From assembly GCA_016744775.1 (NCBI GenBank), contig JADGDS010000002.1, forward strand, positions 248,001-312,000: DNA of 64,000 nucleotides, written 5' to 3'. The position numbers were made by a program, and so were the translations under genes. This stretch comes from Candidatus Marithrix sp. (lineage in GTDB: Bacteria > Pseudomonadota > Gammaproteobacteria > Beggiatoales > Beggiatoaceae). Numbering within the stretch: position 1 is the first letter of the stretch; each line of letters starts with the position of its first letter. Below are positions 1 through 7,975 of this stretch, one piece after another. Below the pieces are notes generated by a model that searched no databases, was not told the origin of the DNA, and was given only the letters and a program-made list of their open reading frames with translations.

Positions 1-306
1 CTCATTAAGACGGCAGTAGAGTCGTTTAAAAAGGTTGTCAGATTATCTGATTATCTATTTCGTATTGGAGGAGATGAATTTTTATTCGTGTTGCCAAAGG
101 CGAAAATAGAAAATTCTCATAAATTAATTAAAAGACTCAGAACTGAATTAAACCATAAAAAAATACATGGAATTCCTATTGATTTTAGTTATGGCTTTTC
201 TGAATATCATCCTAATGATAATCTGTCACCAGAAGAATTAATCAAAATTGCTGATTTTCGTATGTATCAAATTAAAATCAGGAAAAAAGCTGCAAAAAAT
301 GGATGA
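1..306 (+). CDS. C-terminal part of a GGDEF (diguanylate cyclase) protein, 5' end outside the window
   Basis: Reading frame 1 is open from the first base. It encodes the GGDEF signature RIGGDEF at bases 61-81, followed by the usual hydrophobic strand (LFVLP) and the C-terminal part of the domain ending near FRMYQIK. The GGDEF family makes cyclic di-GMP from two GTP. The intact G-G-D-E-F residues argue for catalysis rather than a degenerate domain. The N-terminal sensor or membrane part lies upstream, so its input signal cannot be judged. The stop codon overlaps the start of the following glycosyltransferase gene by 8 bases, which suggests translational coupling. Confidence 0.88.
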   Translation, partial: LIKTAVESFKKVVRLSDYLFRIGGDEFLFVLPKAKIENSHKLIKRLRTELNHKKIHGIPIDFSYGFSEYHPNDNLSPEELIKIADFRMYQIKIRKKAAKNG

Positions 307-1477
307 ATTAATAGATAATATATCTCCATCTGATGGAGTCGTTCACTTTGGAAATATCGATTGGTGGTACCATAATAGGGGTCATTCCTCTGTACGTATG
401 GCTACTCGAATCGCCAAACATGTTCCTACTTTATGGATTAATAGTATTGGTATGCGTATGCCGGTGCCGGGAAAAACTGAAATTGCTTGGTCAAGATATT
501 GGCGCAAAATCAAGAGTTTAACTCGTGGTTTAAAACGCGATCCTCAATCAGGCATGTATATATATAGCCCACTATTTGTGCCGCTATATTCAGAAAAAAT
601 GCTCAAATTCAACGGTTGGCTACTTGCCTTACAAGTGAAAATACTACGTTGGCATTTAAATATGAAACATCCTTCTGTTGTAGTTTCTATGCCTACCATG
701 ACACCAGCGGTAGAAAAACTAAAATGGAATAAAATCTTATTTGAACGTTGTGATGATTTTACCACTTTGCCTGAAGCTGATAAAGATAGAATAGCCGCTT
801 TAGAAAAACGATTATTAGAAATATCTGATACCGCAATTTATGTACATGAAGGCTTAATGGAACGTGAATTAGGTTTAGTTAAGGAGTCAGTATTAATTGG
901 TCATGGAGTCGATTTCGATAAATTTGTAGCGGCGCGTAATTCACCCAATTCTAGCCTTGATTTACCAAAACCAATTATTGGTTTTTTTGGTGGCATGGAT
1001 GATTATCGCATGGATGTCGAACTGATGATTAAAATAGCGCGTCATATTCAGGGTACTTTAGTACTAATTGGTCCAAAACAAATGGACTTATCATCAGTAT
1101 TAGCAGAAAAAAATGTTAAGCATATTGATCAAATCAGCCCAGATGAATTAGCAACATATGCGGCTAATTTTGATGTTGGTATAATTCCATTTTTACAAAA
1201 TGATTTTAATAAAATGTGTAACCCTATTAAGTTAAAGGAATATTTAGCTCTAGCTTATCCTAGCGTTGTAATGGCATTACCAGCATTTGAAGAATATAAT
1301 TCATTAGTTTATAATTCTAATTCACACCAAGAATTTTTGGATAATATTGATAAGGCTTTAGAAGAAAATGATCCATCACTAATTGAAAAACGACGAGCCG
1401 CAGTTTCTAATAGTAGTTGGGATAATGTAGCTGCGCGAGTTGCTAAATTATTAGCAGTACCATCAACAAAGGCATAA
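299..1477 (+). CDS. glycosyltransferase, GT-B fold, group 1/TuaH-like
   Basis: The protein is about 392 residues. The ATG at 299 is chosen because it lies just before the upstream stop and opens with MDELIDN; an in-frame ATG at 248 lies inside the GGDEF gene. The C-terminal half has a GT-B layout: a GFFGGMDDYR segment, then a hydrophobic strand LVLIGP, and a KLKEYLALAYPSVV segment that matches the donor-sugar binding region of GT4-like enzymes. The N-terminal half carries DWWYHNRGHSS, seen in TuaH-like transferases of polysaccharide clusters. The acceptor and sugar are unknown. No signal peptide or clear membrane helix is present, so a cytoplasmic or membrane-peripheral enzyme is likely. Confidence 0.75.
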   Translation: MDELIDNISPSDGVVHFGNIDWWYHNRGHSSVRMATRIAKHVPTLWINSIGMRMPVPGKTEIAWSRYWRKIKSLTRGLKRDPQSGMYIYSPLFVPLYSEKMLKFNGWLLALQVKILRWHLNMKHPSVVVSMPTMTPAVEKLKWNKILFERCDDFTTLPEADKDRIAALEKRLLEISDTAIYVHEGLMERELGLVKESVLIGHGVDFDKFVAARNSPNSSLDLPKPIIGFFGGMDDYRMDVELMIKIARHIQGTLVLIGPKQMDLSSVLAEKNVKHIDQISPDELATYAANFDVGIIPFLQNDFNKMCNPIKLKEYLALAYPSVVMALPAFEEYNSLVYNSNSHQEFLDNIDKALEENDPSLIEKRRAAVSNSSWDNVAARVAKLLAVPSTKA

Positions 1478-1479
1478 TT

Positions 1480-1767
1480 ATGAAATCAATAATTTTTTTG
1501 ATAACATTTATTTTAACTAGTAATGTATTCGCAGCTAATACAAAATACCTAATTCAAGTTGATACCTTAGACTGCCCCTTTTGCAGCTTTGGTATTGAAA
1601 AACAACTTAGAAGAAACATAGATGGCATTGAAGATATTGAAGTTAATGTTAAAAAAGCACAAGTGCGTTTATTTATTGATGAAGATATAAGCTTAGATGA
1701 AATTTTTGTGCGTAAAACTGTAAATGAAGCAGGATTCGCTTTAGAAGATTTTTATATTATCAAATGA
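1480..1767 (+). CDS. small periplasmic heavy-metal-associated (HMA/MerP-like) protein
   Basis: This 95-residue protein starts with a clear signal peptide (about residues 1-19, cleavage after VFA). The mature part is a single ferredoxin-like HMA domain with the metal-binding-type motif DCPFC in place of the classical GMTCxxC, then a pattern of helix and strands (VKKAQVRLFID). MerP and CopZ proteins use the two cysteines to carry Hg or Cu, so metal handling is plausible, but the metal cannot be deduced. It sits 2 bases after the glycosyltransferase and overlaps the NHL gene by 4 bases, so the three are probably one transcript. Confidence 0.7.
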   Translation: MKSIIFLITFILTSNVFAANTKYLIQVDTLDCPFCSFGIEKQLRRNIDGIEDIEVNVKKAQVRLFIDEDISLDEIFVRKTVNEAGFALEDFYIIK

Positions 1768-2702
1768 ATTATAAAATTCGACTTACTCTAGTAAGTCTTT
1801 TTATATTTATAACATTATTATATATCTGGATACCTTCAACTAAGGAAGCTGGATATATATTTGTTACCGCATGGGGTACACAAGGCAAAAAACCCGGGCA
1901 ATTTAGAGATCCGATTGGAATCGCCGTCAGCGATAGCGAAGTTTTTGTTAGCGATTCGCGTAATGCTAGAATTCAAGTATTTGATTTTTTTGGTAATTTA
2001 AACCGCATATTTTCTTTAAAATTAGGCAGACCAATGAATTTAATTATTCATAATAATGAACTTTATGTAGCTGATTATTGGAATGATAATATTCATGTCT
2101 TTAATCTGAATGGCAAATCTCTTAGAAAAATTGGTAATGCAGGCACTGGCAAAGGAGAATTTAATGGTATTAGCGGCGTTGCTGTAAATGAAAAGGGTGA
2201 AATATTTGCCGCTGATTTTTACAATCAACGAATTCAACATCTGCGAGCAGATGGAAGCTTTATCAAACAATGGGGCAATACCAAAAAAAAGGGTATGTGG
2301 GCAGGTGAAATGAATTATCCAACCGACGTTGCAGTTACTAAAGACGATATTTTATATGTTGCAGATAGTTATAATGACCGCATACAAGTCTTTTCTTCAG
2401 AATCATTTTTACGCAAATGGGGTGGTCCATTTGCACTGAATATTAGTGGTAATTTTAATGGCTGGTTTGCCACTGTAACCTCAGTGGCAATTGGTCCAGA
2501 AGGTAATATTTTCACGAGTGACTTCTATAATAATCGCGTACAAAAATTTACAGCTAATGGTAATTTTTTATCTGCTTTCGGAGAGAAAGGCAATGGTGCT
2601 GGGCAATTTGATCGAGCTGTAGCCGTAGCTACCGCTCCAAATGGCAGCGTATTTGTAGTTGATTTAGGAAATAACCGTATTCAAAAATGGCAACCATTAT
2701 AA
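1764..2702 (+). CDS. membrane-anchored NHL-repeat (six-bladed beta-propeller) protein
   Basis: The 312-residue protein has an uncleaved-looking N-terminal hydrophobic segment (about residues 5-24) and then six NHL repeats, recognisable by recurring patterns such as VFVSDSRNARIQVF, LYVADSYNDRIQVF and VFVVDLGNNRIQKW. Six NHL blades close a beta-propeller, which in this family mediates ligand or protein binding. It is therefore expected outside the cytoplasm, tethered to the inner membrane. The ATG overlaps the stop of the HMA-like gene. Its stop codon lies within a 26-base direct repeat shared with the end of the neighbouring DUF2283 cassette. No enzymatic role can be assigned. Confidence 0.75.
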   Translation: MNYKIRLTLVSLFIFITLLYIWIPSTKEAGYIFVTAWGTQGKKPGQFRDPIGIAVSDSEVFVSDSRNARIQVFDFFGNLNRIFSLKLGRPMNLIIHNNELYVADYWNDNIHVFNLNGKSLRKIGNAGTGKGEFNGISGVAVNEKGEIFAADFYNQRIQHLRADGSFIKQWGNTKKKGMWAGEMNYPTDVAVTKDDILYVADSYNDRIQVFSSESFLRKWGGPFALNISGNFNGWFATVTSVAIGPEGNIFTSDFYNNRVQKFTANGNFLSAFGEKGNGAGQFDRAVAVATAPNGSVFVVDLGNNRIQKWQPL

Positions 2703-2705
2703 GGC
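2680..2705 (+). repeat. 26-base direct repeat, left copy (end of the NHL gene)
   Basis: This sequence is identical to 3273-3298 and in the same orientation. The left copy carries the last codons and stop of the NHL gene. The two copies enclose the DUF2283 cassette. The bases just beyond also match partly, so DUF2283 and YggT share the C-terminal residues QQLAL. Confidence 0.85.
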
Positions 2706-3080
2706 CAGTTGCTGAGATGAAGTCTTATGCTGCCATTGTAAAGAAGTTATTGGTATTGTTTCAACTCTGGAAGGTGTGTAGGCAGAAATTGAAAGTATAG
2801 AACTTACAGGCGGATCTTGCAGAATCTTTAAAACAACACTTTTAAGTGTACTAGAAAGCTCAGCTAGCCCGTTGAGTGGAAAACTCCGATGCCCCATTTC
2901 AGTTTTTTGGACTAACAGGGAATATTCTAAAAAGGTTAATCCCACCGCTCGCTGTTCTTTTTTGTTAATACGCAATAATATGTGATCATTCAATTCAATG
3001 CCGGTTGCATTTTCGCTAGGTTCAAATGAGACGTATAAAGTGTCGCTCATATCATCATAATTAAAAATAGGTTTTGTCAT
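2697..3080 (-). CDS. DUF2283 family protein, probable partner (antitoxin-like) of the upstream small gene
   Basis: The 127-residue protein carries the DUF2283 pattern at its N-terminus (residues 5-50: IFNYDDMSDTLYVSF, then GIELNDHILLRIN). The gene directly follows a small minus-strand gene; that gene's TAG stop abuts this ATG. DUF2283 proteins are often encoded beside small toxin-like genes, so an antitoxin-like role is inferred from context only. The last residues, QQLAL, are the same as those ending YggT, because the gene's 3' end runs into the duplicated convergent-stop sequence at 2680-2705. The natural C-terminus may therefore have been replaced by this tail. Confidence 0.65.
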   Translation of the reverse strand: MTKPIFNYDDMSDTLYVSFEPSENATGIELNDHILLRINKKEQRAVGLTFLEYSLLVQKTEMGHRSFPLNGLAELSSTLKSVVLKILQDPPVSSILSISAYTPSRVETIPITSLQWQHKTSSQQLAL

Positions 3081-3260
3081 CTATTTACGCATATTTAGTG
3101 TGTCTTGCTTTCGCTGCCCTTTTTGAATAGTTTTTTTCAAGGAATCCTCATAATCTGACATTTCTGGATGTCTATCAGTAATATGTTGCCATCGTTCATG
3201 GGTCAGATAAATCTGGTTACTATAGCGGTCATAAACAGCCCAGCGTTTTCCATCATTCAT
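3081..3260 (-). CDS. small protein with YLTxERWxHIxxRHPEM motif, toxin-like, possibly truncated
   Basis: About 60 residues from the ATG at 3260 (MNDGKRW); a longer reading from 3290 would start inside the 26-base repeat and has no visible ribosome binding site. The motif YLTHERWQHITDRHPEM is one I associate with small bacterial proteins encoded beside DUF2283 genes, thought to be nuclease-like. The conserved His and Glu residues are visible, but I cannot name the family with certainty. Relatives appear to continue past the KGQRKQD segment, whereas this one stops at NMRK, so it may be truncated by its stop codon. The DUF2283 gene begins at the next base. Confidence 0.5.
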   Translation of the reverse strand: MNDGKRWAVYDRYSNQIYLTHERWQHITDRHPEMSDYEDSLKKTIQKGQRKQDTLNMRK

Positions 3261-3272
3261 AGTATTCTTTGC

Positions 3273-3298
3273 TTCAAAAATGGCAACCATTATAAGGC
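3273..3298 (+). repeat. 26-base direct repeat, right copy (end of yggT)
   Basis: Identical to 2680-2705. This copy overlaps the yggT stop codon read on the minus strand. In the reconstructed ancestral order, the NHL gene and yggT would share one copy of this sequence as an overlapping convergent junction. Confidence 0.85.
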
Positions 3299-3862
3299 TA
3301 ATTGTTGTATAAAACCTACCACTAAAATATCTGCTAATTGTAAAATCACCAACATAATTAAAGCAGAAAAATCAAGCCCTTGTACTGGTGGTAATTTATT
3401 ACGTACTACACGCAATAATGGTTCAGTTAAATCATCTAAAATATCAGTCATATGATTATAACTATTAGCCGGTGTAATCCAACTTAAAATTACTTGAATA
3501 ATAATTGCAAATATAAAAATATAAATCAATAAAGATAACAATTGAGCAAAAGCAAATATAAACAAACCAAATAAATCAAGATTGTTATCCATACCTAACC
3601 AAGATAATAGTTTTAATTCTAACATTTTTAATGTCATCATTAAAACGATAGCAGCAACATCAAGATTACGCCAACCGGGTATTATATTATACAAGAAATT
3701 TAACGGCGGATCAGTTATCTTTAATAATGTTTTCAAAATAGGATCACGACGAAAAGCTACTCGCCGCCATTGTAACAACAAGCGTAGCATTATTAAGAAT
3801 ATATAAATACCAAATAAAGTATTAATTAAAAATATTAAAGCTATAATAAATGGGCTTAACAC
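3290..3862 (-). CDS. yggT: YggT family inner-membrane protein
   Basis: The 190-residue protein has two YggT units. Each has paired transmembrane helices (about residues 5-28 and 65-85, then 95-125 and 165-185) and the YggT-type sequence LRLLLQWRR in the first unit and ILSWITPANSYN in the second. It lies 1 base downstream of proC on the same strand, the classical proC-yggT arrangement of gammaproteobacteria. YggT proteins are linked to osmotic stress tolerance and to cell division or thylakoid organisation in other lineages, but the molecular role is unresolved. Its convergent neighbour side has been altered by insertion of the DUF2283 cassette at the stop codon. Confidence 0.88.
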   Translation of the reverse strand: MLSPFIIALIFLINTLFGIYIFLIMLRLLLQWRRVAFRRDPILKTLLKITDPPLNFLYNIIPGWRNLDVAAIVLMMTLKMLELKLLSWLGMDNNLDLFGLFIFAFAQLLSLLIYIFIFAIIIQVILSWITPANSYNHMTDILDDLTEPLLRVVRNKLPPVQGLDFSALIMLVILQLADILVVGFIQQLAL

Positions 3863-3863
3863 C

Positions 3864-4676
3864 TTAATCTTCTCCGAATTGTATGGCTAAATTAACAGCG
3901 CGTTGTTGTGCGGCTTTCAAGGCTTGATCAAACAAAGATTCTAAATTACCAGCTTGCAAAGTATTAATTGCTTGTTCAGTTGTACCACCTTTAGAAGTCA
4001 CACGCGCTCGTAAAGTTGCAGCATCATCTTGACTTTCTAAAGCCATTTTAGCGGCACCAAAAGCAGTTTGTAAAGTCAATAATCTGGCAACATCTTTAGA
4101 TAAACCTAAATTAATACCAGCATTTTCAATGGCTTCCATGATTAAAAAGAAATAAGCTGGTCCACTGCCTGAAAGCGCAGTCACAGCATCCATTTGCTCT
4201 TCATCTTCTAACCATATAGTTAATCCAACTGCTCTTAAAATATTTTCCGCTAACTGCTTTTGAGCTTCATTTACATACTTACCTGCAAACAAAGCTGAGG
4301 CACCACTTTGCACTATTGCTGGTGTATTAGGCATAGCACGCACCAAAGCTAAATCTACACCTAACCAACGTGATAAATCAATCAAACGTATGCCAGCCGC
4401 AATACTAATAAATAAAGGTAAAGGCTCAGATAATGTAGCAGAAATAGACTTAGCTACTTCTGGCATTATATGTGGTTTAACTGCCAATACTACTACATCA
4501 GTATCCACCAGAGCCTCTGCATAATTAGTATAACACTGTATAGGAAATTTAGCGGCAAGCGGCTTGGGATTAGAATCAACCACTGTTATAGCAGTAACAC
4601 CAGTTTCAAGCAAGCCACCTATAAGGCTACTCGCCATGTTACCACCGCCAATAAATGTTATTTTGCTATTTTTCAT
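3864..4676 (-). CDS. proC: pyrroline-5-carboxylate reductase
   Basis: The protein is about 270 residues from the ATG at 4676 (MKNSKITFIGGGNMASSLIGG); a further ATG at 4694 lies inside cysQ and adds six unlikely residues. The N-terminal Rossmann motif is GGGNMA. VRAMPNTPA and ALSGSGPAYFF are the family signatures around the substrate site. The enzyme catalyses NAD(P)H-dependent reduction of 1-pyrroline-5-carboxylate to proline in the cytoplasm. It is followed by yggT with 1 base between them and overlaps the end of cysQ by 11 bases, which supports a cysQ-proC-yggT operon. Confidence 0.95.
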   Translation of the reverse strand: MKNSKITFIGGGNMASSLIGGLLETGVTAITVVDSNPKPLAAKFPIQCYTNYAEALVDTDVVVLAVKPHIMPEVAKSISATLSEPLPLFISIAAGIRLIDLSRWLGVDLALVRAMPNTPAIVQSGASALFAGKYVNEAQKQLAENILRAVGLTIWLEDEEQMDAVTALSGSGPAYFFLIMEAIENAGINLGLSKDVARLLTLQTAFGAAKMALESQDDAATLRARVTSKGGTTEQAINTLQAGNLESLFDQALKAAQQRAVNLAIQFGED

Positions 4677-5430
4677 TTTTTTCACCATACACAATAAAAT
4701 GTGGGTTCAACAGCGATTCCTTAGTATTATAGCGTAGTGGTTTTAAATCCAAATCAGTTAAAATACCACCTGCTTCTTCAACAATACATTGTGCCGCTGC
4801 TGTATCCCATTCTGAAGTTGGACCAAAGCGAGGATAAATATCCACTTTTCCTTCCGCTACTAAGCAAGATTTTAATGAACTACCGACACTCAAAAATTTA
4901 ACTTCAGTATCTAAATTATCAACAAATTTCTTTGTGGCTGAATTCATATGTGAACGGCTAGTTGCAACTACGATATGATCACTTGGGCAAGTTCTACTGT
5001 GAATTTCTTCCATTGAACCATTTGCTAAGTATTTAAATGCACCTTTACCTTTTATAGCAACATAAGTAACTTTTGTTACAGGTACATATATCACTCCAAG
5101 AATAGGTTTATGATCATCAATCAAAGCAATATTAACAGTAAATTCGCCATTACGTTTAACAAATTCACGAGTACCATCTAATGGATCAACTAACCAATAA
5201 CGTTTCCAGCTAGCGCGTTCATCATAAGATATAGCAGTTGATTCTTCAGATAAAATTGGTAAATTCGGCTGGATTTCTGTTAAGCCATTTTGAATGATTT
5301 CATGAGCTGCCATATCAGCAGCAGTGACAGGCGAATGATCAGATTTATGATTTACTGTAAAATCAGTTGCATAAACTTCCATGATACCTTCACCTGCATT
5401 TTGTGCTATTCTTTTAACCATGTCTAACAT
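4666..5430 (-). CDS. cysQ: 3'(2'),5'-bisphosphate nucleotidase
   Basis: This 254-residue inositol monophosphatase-fold protein opens like E. coli CysQ (MLDMVKRIAQNAGEGIM, then HSPVTAADMAAHEII). The metal-site motif is WLVDPLDGTREFVKRNGEFTVN, and the second metal motif is EWDTAAAQCIVEEAGG. CysQ removes the 3'-phosphate of PAP formed during sulfate assimilation and recycles it to AMP. It is the first gene of the minus-strand cysQ-proC-yggT unit and is divergent from ccmH. Only about 19 bases separate the two starts, so their promoters must overlap each other's 5' ends. Confidence 0.93.
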   Translation of the reverse strand: MLDMVKRIAQNAGEGIMEVYATDFTVNHKSDHSPVTAADMAAHEIIQNGLTEIQPNLPILSEESTAISYDERASWKRYWLVDPLDGTREFVKRNGEFTVNIALIDDHKPILGVIYVPVTKVTYVAIKGKGAFKYLANGSMEEIHSRTCPSDHIVVATSRSHMNSATKKFVDNLDTEVKFLSVGSSLKSCLVAEGKVDIYPRFGPTSEWDTAAAQCIVEEAGGILTDLDLKPLRYNTKESLLNPHFIVYGEKNEK

Positions 5431-5449
5431 TTTTTGTATTCTCCAAAAT

Positions 5450-5902
5450 ATGAATAAATTAAATTTATTTTTTTTACTATTAATATTGAATATACCTATC
5501 TATGCTATAGATAAAAATCCAATTAATCTTGATAATGCCGAACAAGAAGCACGTTATCAGAAATTAACTAATGAATTACGTTGTGTTGTGTGTCAAAACC
5601 AAAGTGTAGCTGATTCTAATGCTGAATTAGCACAAGATGTACGCAATTTAGTACGTAATAAAATTAATGAGGGACAAACTAATGAACAAATTAACACTTT
5701 TTTAGTTGAACGTTATGGTGATTTTGTATTGTATAATCCACCACTTACAGAAAAGACTTATATTTTATGGTTAGGACCATTTGTTTTAATGCTATTAGCA
5801 TTTATTATATTGATGTCTTTTATTAGTCGTCAGGCAAAAGCCAAATCTATGGCTTTGACTGATGCAGAACGTGATAAATTAAACCAAGCTCTAGGAAAAT
5901 AA
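5450..5902 (+). CDS. ccmH: cytochrome c maturation protein CcmH
   Basis: The ATG at 5450 begins a signal peptide (MNKLNLFFLLLILNIPIYA); an earlier in-frame start lies inside cysQ. The mature protein shows the haem-lyase thiol motif LRCVVCQNQ (LRCxxCQNQ in the family), a helical bundle, then a membrane helix (about residues 105-125) and a cytoplasmic tail. This is the short, single-domain CcmH of system I. It keeps the apocytochrome CXXCH cysteines reduced for haem attachment in the periplasm. CcmI follows 3 bases later. The rest of the ccm genes present lie 12 kb away. Confidence 0.95.
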   Translation: MNKLNLFFLLLILNIPIYAIDKNPINLDNAEQEARYQKLTNELRCVVCQNQSVADSNAELAQDVRNLVRNKINEGQTNEQINTFLVERYGDFVLYNPPLTEKTYILWLGPFVLMLLAFIILMSFISRQAKAKSMALTDAERDKLNQALGK

Positions 5903-5905
5903 AAC

Positions 5906-7102
5906 ATGTTAATATTTTGGATAAGTGCAGCTATATTAATTATATTAGCCCTTGCCTTTGTAATACCGCCACTACTGAAAAAAACACCAAAATCTTCTGA
6001 AGTTGATAATAATAGTCTAAATCTTGCGATTTATAAACAAGGTATTATAGAATTAGAACAAGAAAATTTAACTCCTGAACAATTTACACAAGCAAAACAA
6101 GAATTAGAAAAAAGTTTAGCACAAGATTTAGATGATAAGACAACTTTAGTTCCTAAAGCTCGTGCCCGTTGGGCTGCTGTTATTGTGGTAATATTAGCTA
6201 TTCCTGCATTAGCGATAGGTGTTTATTGGGAAATAGGTTCTCAAAACTTTTTAACAGAAAAACCAAAGACTACTACTACAACAGCACATTCATCAGACGT
6301 ACCCAATAATTTTGAAAAAATGGTTGAAGGCTTATTAGTTCGTTTAGAAAAAGAACCAAATGATAAAAAGGGTTGGTATATGTTAGCGCGTTCATATAGC
6401 TATATGAAACAGTATGATAAAGCTGCTCAAGCTTATAATAAATTATTAGGTTTAGTTGGTGATAAAGATCCACAAATTTTAACTGACTTAGCTCGTGTAT
6501 TAACTTTAGGCAATAACGGTCAATTTGTAGGGCAACCTCAAATTTTACTGAAACTAGCTTTAGAAGCCGATCCTAATTATCAAGAAGCATTATGGTTATC
6601 AGGTTTAGCAGCAGCACAAAATAAAGACTATCAAGTCGCGATTGCTCATTGGCAAAAATTTTTACAACAAATACCTGCCGGCAAGACTGAAACTCGGCAA
6701 ATGTTAGAACAACATATTGCAAAAGCGCGTGGTGAATTAGGTGAACCTACAGCTAAACAACAACTAGTTGTACATGTAAGTTTAGATCCAAGTTTACAAG
6801 ATAAAGTACAAGCTAATGATACCTTATTTATTTATGCACGAGCTATAACTGGTCCAGCTATGCCATTAGCAATAGTAAGAAAATCAGCTAATGAATTACC
6901 GACAAAAGTTATTCTTGATGATAGCACTGCGATGATGCCAGCCATGAAATTATCTAATTTTAAAGAAGTGAAAGTTTTAGCACGCATATCACATAGCGGT
7001 TCCGCTAAATTACAATCTGGTGATTTACAAGGAGAAGTTAGCCTAGTTGCTTTAGATACAAAAGAACCAATTATTATTAATATAAATCAAGTAGCACCGT
7101 AG
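5906..7102 (+). CDS. ccmI: cytochrome c biogenesis protein CcmI (TPR chaperone of apocytochrome c)
   Basis: The 398-residue protein has a first membrane helix (residues 2-24), a cytoplasmic loop of about 70 residues and a second helix (about 88-110). A periplasmic TPR region follows (about 130-280, for example GWYMLARSYSYMKQYDKAA), then a C-terminal beta domain (about 285-395, VHVSLDPSLQDKV). This is the full CcmI organisation, in which the periplasmic TPR part binds the C-terminus of apocytochrome c and delivers it to CcmF/CcmH. It is encoded directly after ccmH, as expected. Confidence 0.92.
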   Translation: MLIFWISAAILIILALAFVIPPLLKKTPKSSEVDNNSLNLAIYKQGIIELEQENLTPEQFTQAKQELEKSLAQDLDDKTTLVPKARARWAAVIVVILAIPALAIGVYWEIGSQNFLTEKPKTTTTTAHSSDVPNNFEKMVEGLLVRLEKEPNDKKGWYMLARSYSYMKQYDKAAQAYNKLLGLVGDKDPQILTDLARVLTLGNNGQFVGQPQILLKLALEADPNYQEALWLSGLAAAQNKDYQVAIAHWQKFLQQIPAGKTETRQMLEQHIAKARGELGEPTAKQQLVVHVSLDPSLQDKVQANDTLFIYARAITGPAMPLAIVRKSANELPTKVILDDSTAMMPAMKLSNFKEVKVLARISHSGSAKLQSGDLQGEVSLVALDTKEPIIININQVAP

Positions 7103-7112
7103 GAAAATATAA

Positions 7113-7967
7113 ATGTTTGAAATTAAACGATTAGATAGTGACGAAGTATTATTAACTGTATCTGCTGATACATTATCAGGTGCTGATTTACGTGAAGCTG
7201 ATTTAACTCATGCCGATTTCCGTAATGCTGATTTACGTAATACTGATCTGTCTTATGCTGACTTATCTTATGCTAATCTGGAAAATGCACAGTTACAATC
7301 AGCTCAATTAGTTGGGGCACATCTTGCTCATGCTAAAATGAATCATGCTGATTTAACTGGAGCCAAGTTAAGTGAAGGCACTCAAGCAACAGGGGCAATT
7401 TTATCAAATGCCGAATTACAACATGTAAAATTTATCAGTGCCGATTTACGTTATGTAGATTTACATGACGCTGATCTTGCTGAAGCTGATCTTTCTAACG
7501 CTTTTTTACAACAAGCTAATTTGCAACAAGCTAATTTAAAATCAGCCAAATTATGTAGCGCAATGTTTGTTGATGCTAACTTAAGTGATTGCGATTTAAG
7601 AGAAACTAATTTATGTAATGCTCACTTTAATCGAGCCAATTTAACCAAAGCTAATCTGAGTGAAGCATTTTCAAATGTACCAGATGTCTCTAGCAAGGTG
7701 ACTTTAGTTGGAGCTAATTTAACTCAAGCGACATTAGTTAATACCAATTTCAGTAATGCGGTATTAAAAGAAGCTAACTTTTATCGCGCTGATTTGCGTG
7801 ATGCTAATTTATCAAAAGCAATGTTAGGTGGTGCGCATTTACGACGGGCTAATGTAACAGGCACAGATTTTTCTGGAGTTGAACTTGGTGCAGTAGTAAT
7901 GGATTTTACTAATTTTTCTCAAGCAAAAAACGCTAATATTCCTTCATATAAAAGAAATTTACGCTAG
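7113..7967 (+). CDS. pentapeptide-repeat protein
   Basis: The 284-residue protein consists almost entirely of A(D/N)LXX pentapeptides from residue 22 to the end (for example ADLREADLTHADFRNADL). These fold into a right-handed quadrilateral beta-helix. A short N-terminal segment (MFEIKRLDSDEVLLTV) precedes the repeats. A break around residues 185-200 (AFSNVPDVSSKVTL) interrupts the helix. No signal peptide is visible. Family members range from DNA mimics that protect gyrase to structural proteins, and nothing here selects among them. It follows ccmI by 10 bases and precedes the flavoprotein gene by 8 bases, so the genes are probably cotranscribed. Confidence 0.88.
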   Translation: MFEIKRLDSDEVLLTVSADTLSGADLREADLTHADFRNADLRNTDLSYADLSYANLENAQLQSAQLVGAHLAHAKMNHADLTGAKLSEGTQATGAILSNAELQHVKFISADLRYVDLHDADLAEADLSNAFLQQANLQQANLKSAKLCSAMFVDANLSDCDLRETNLCNAHFNRANLTKANLSEAFSNVPDVSSKVTLVGANLTQATLVNTNFSNAVLKEANFYRADLRDANLSKAMLGGAHLRRANVTGTDFSGVELGAVVMDFTNFSQAKNANIPSYKRNLR

Positions 7968-7975
7968 GATATAAT

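Noticed and set aside
3260-3290. Start of the small toxin-like gene at 3290 instead of 3260
   Set aside because: That start lies in the 26-base repeat, has no visible ribosome binding site and adds ten residues without family support.
7113-7967. Regular short repeats suggesting a CRISPR or tandem DNA repeat
   Set aside because: The periodicity is that of protein pentapeptide repeats in an open frame; DNA units are not conserved.
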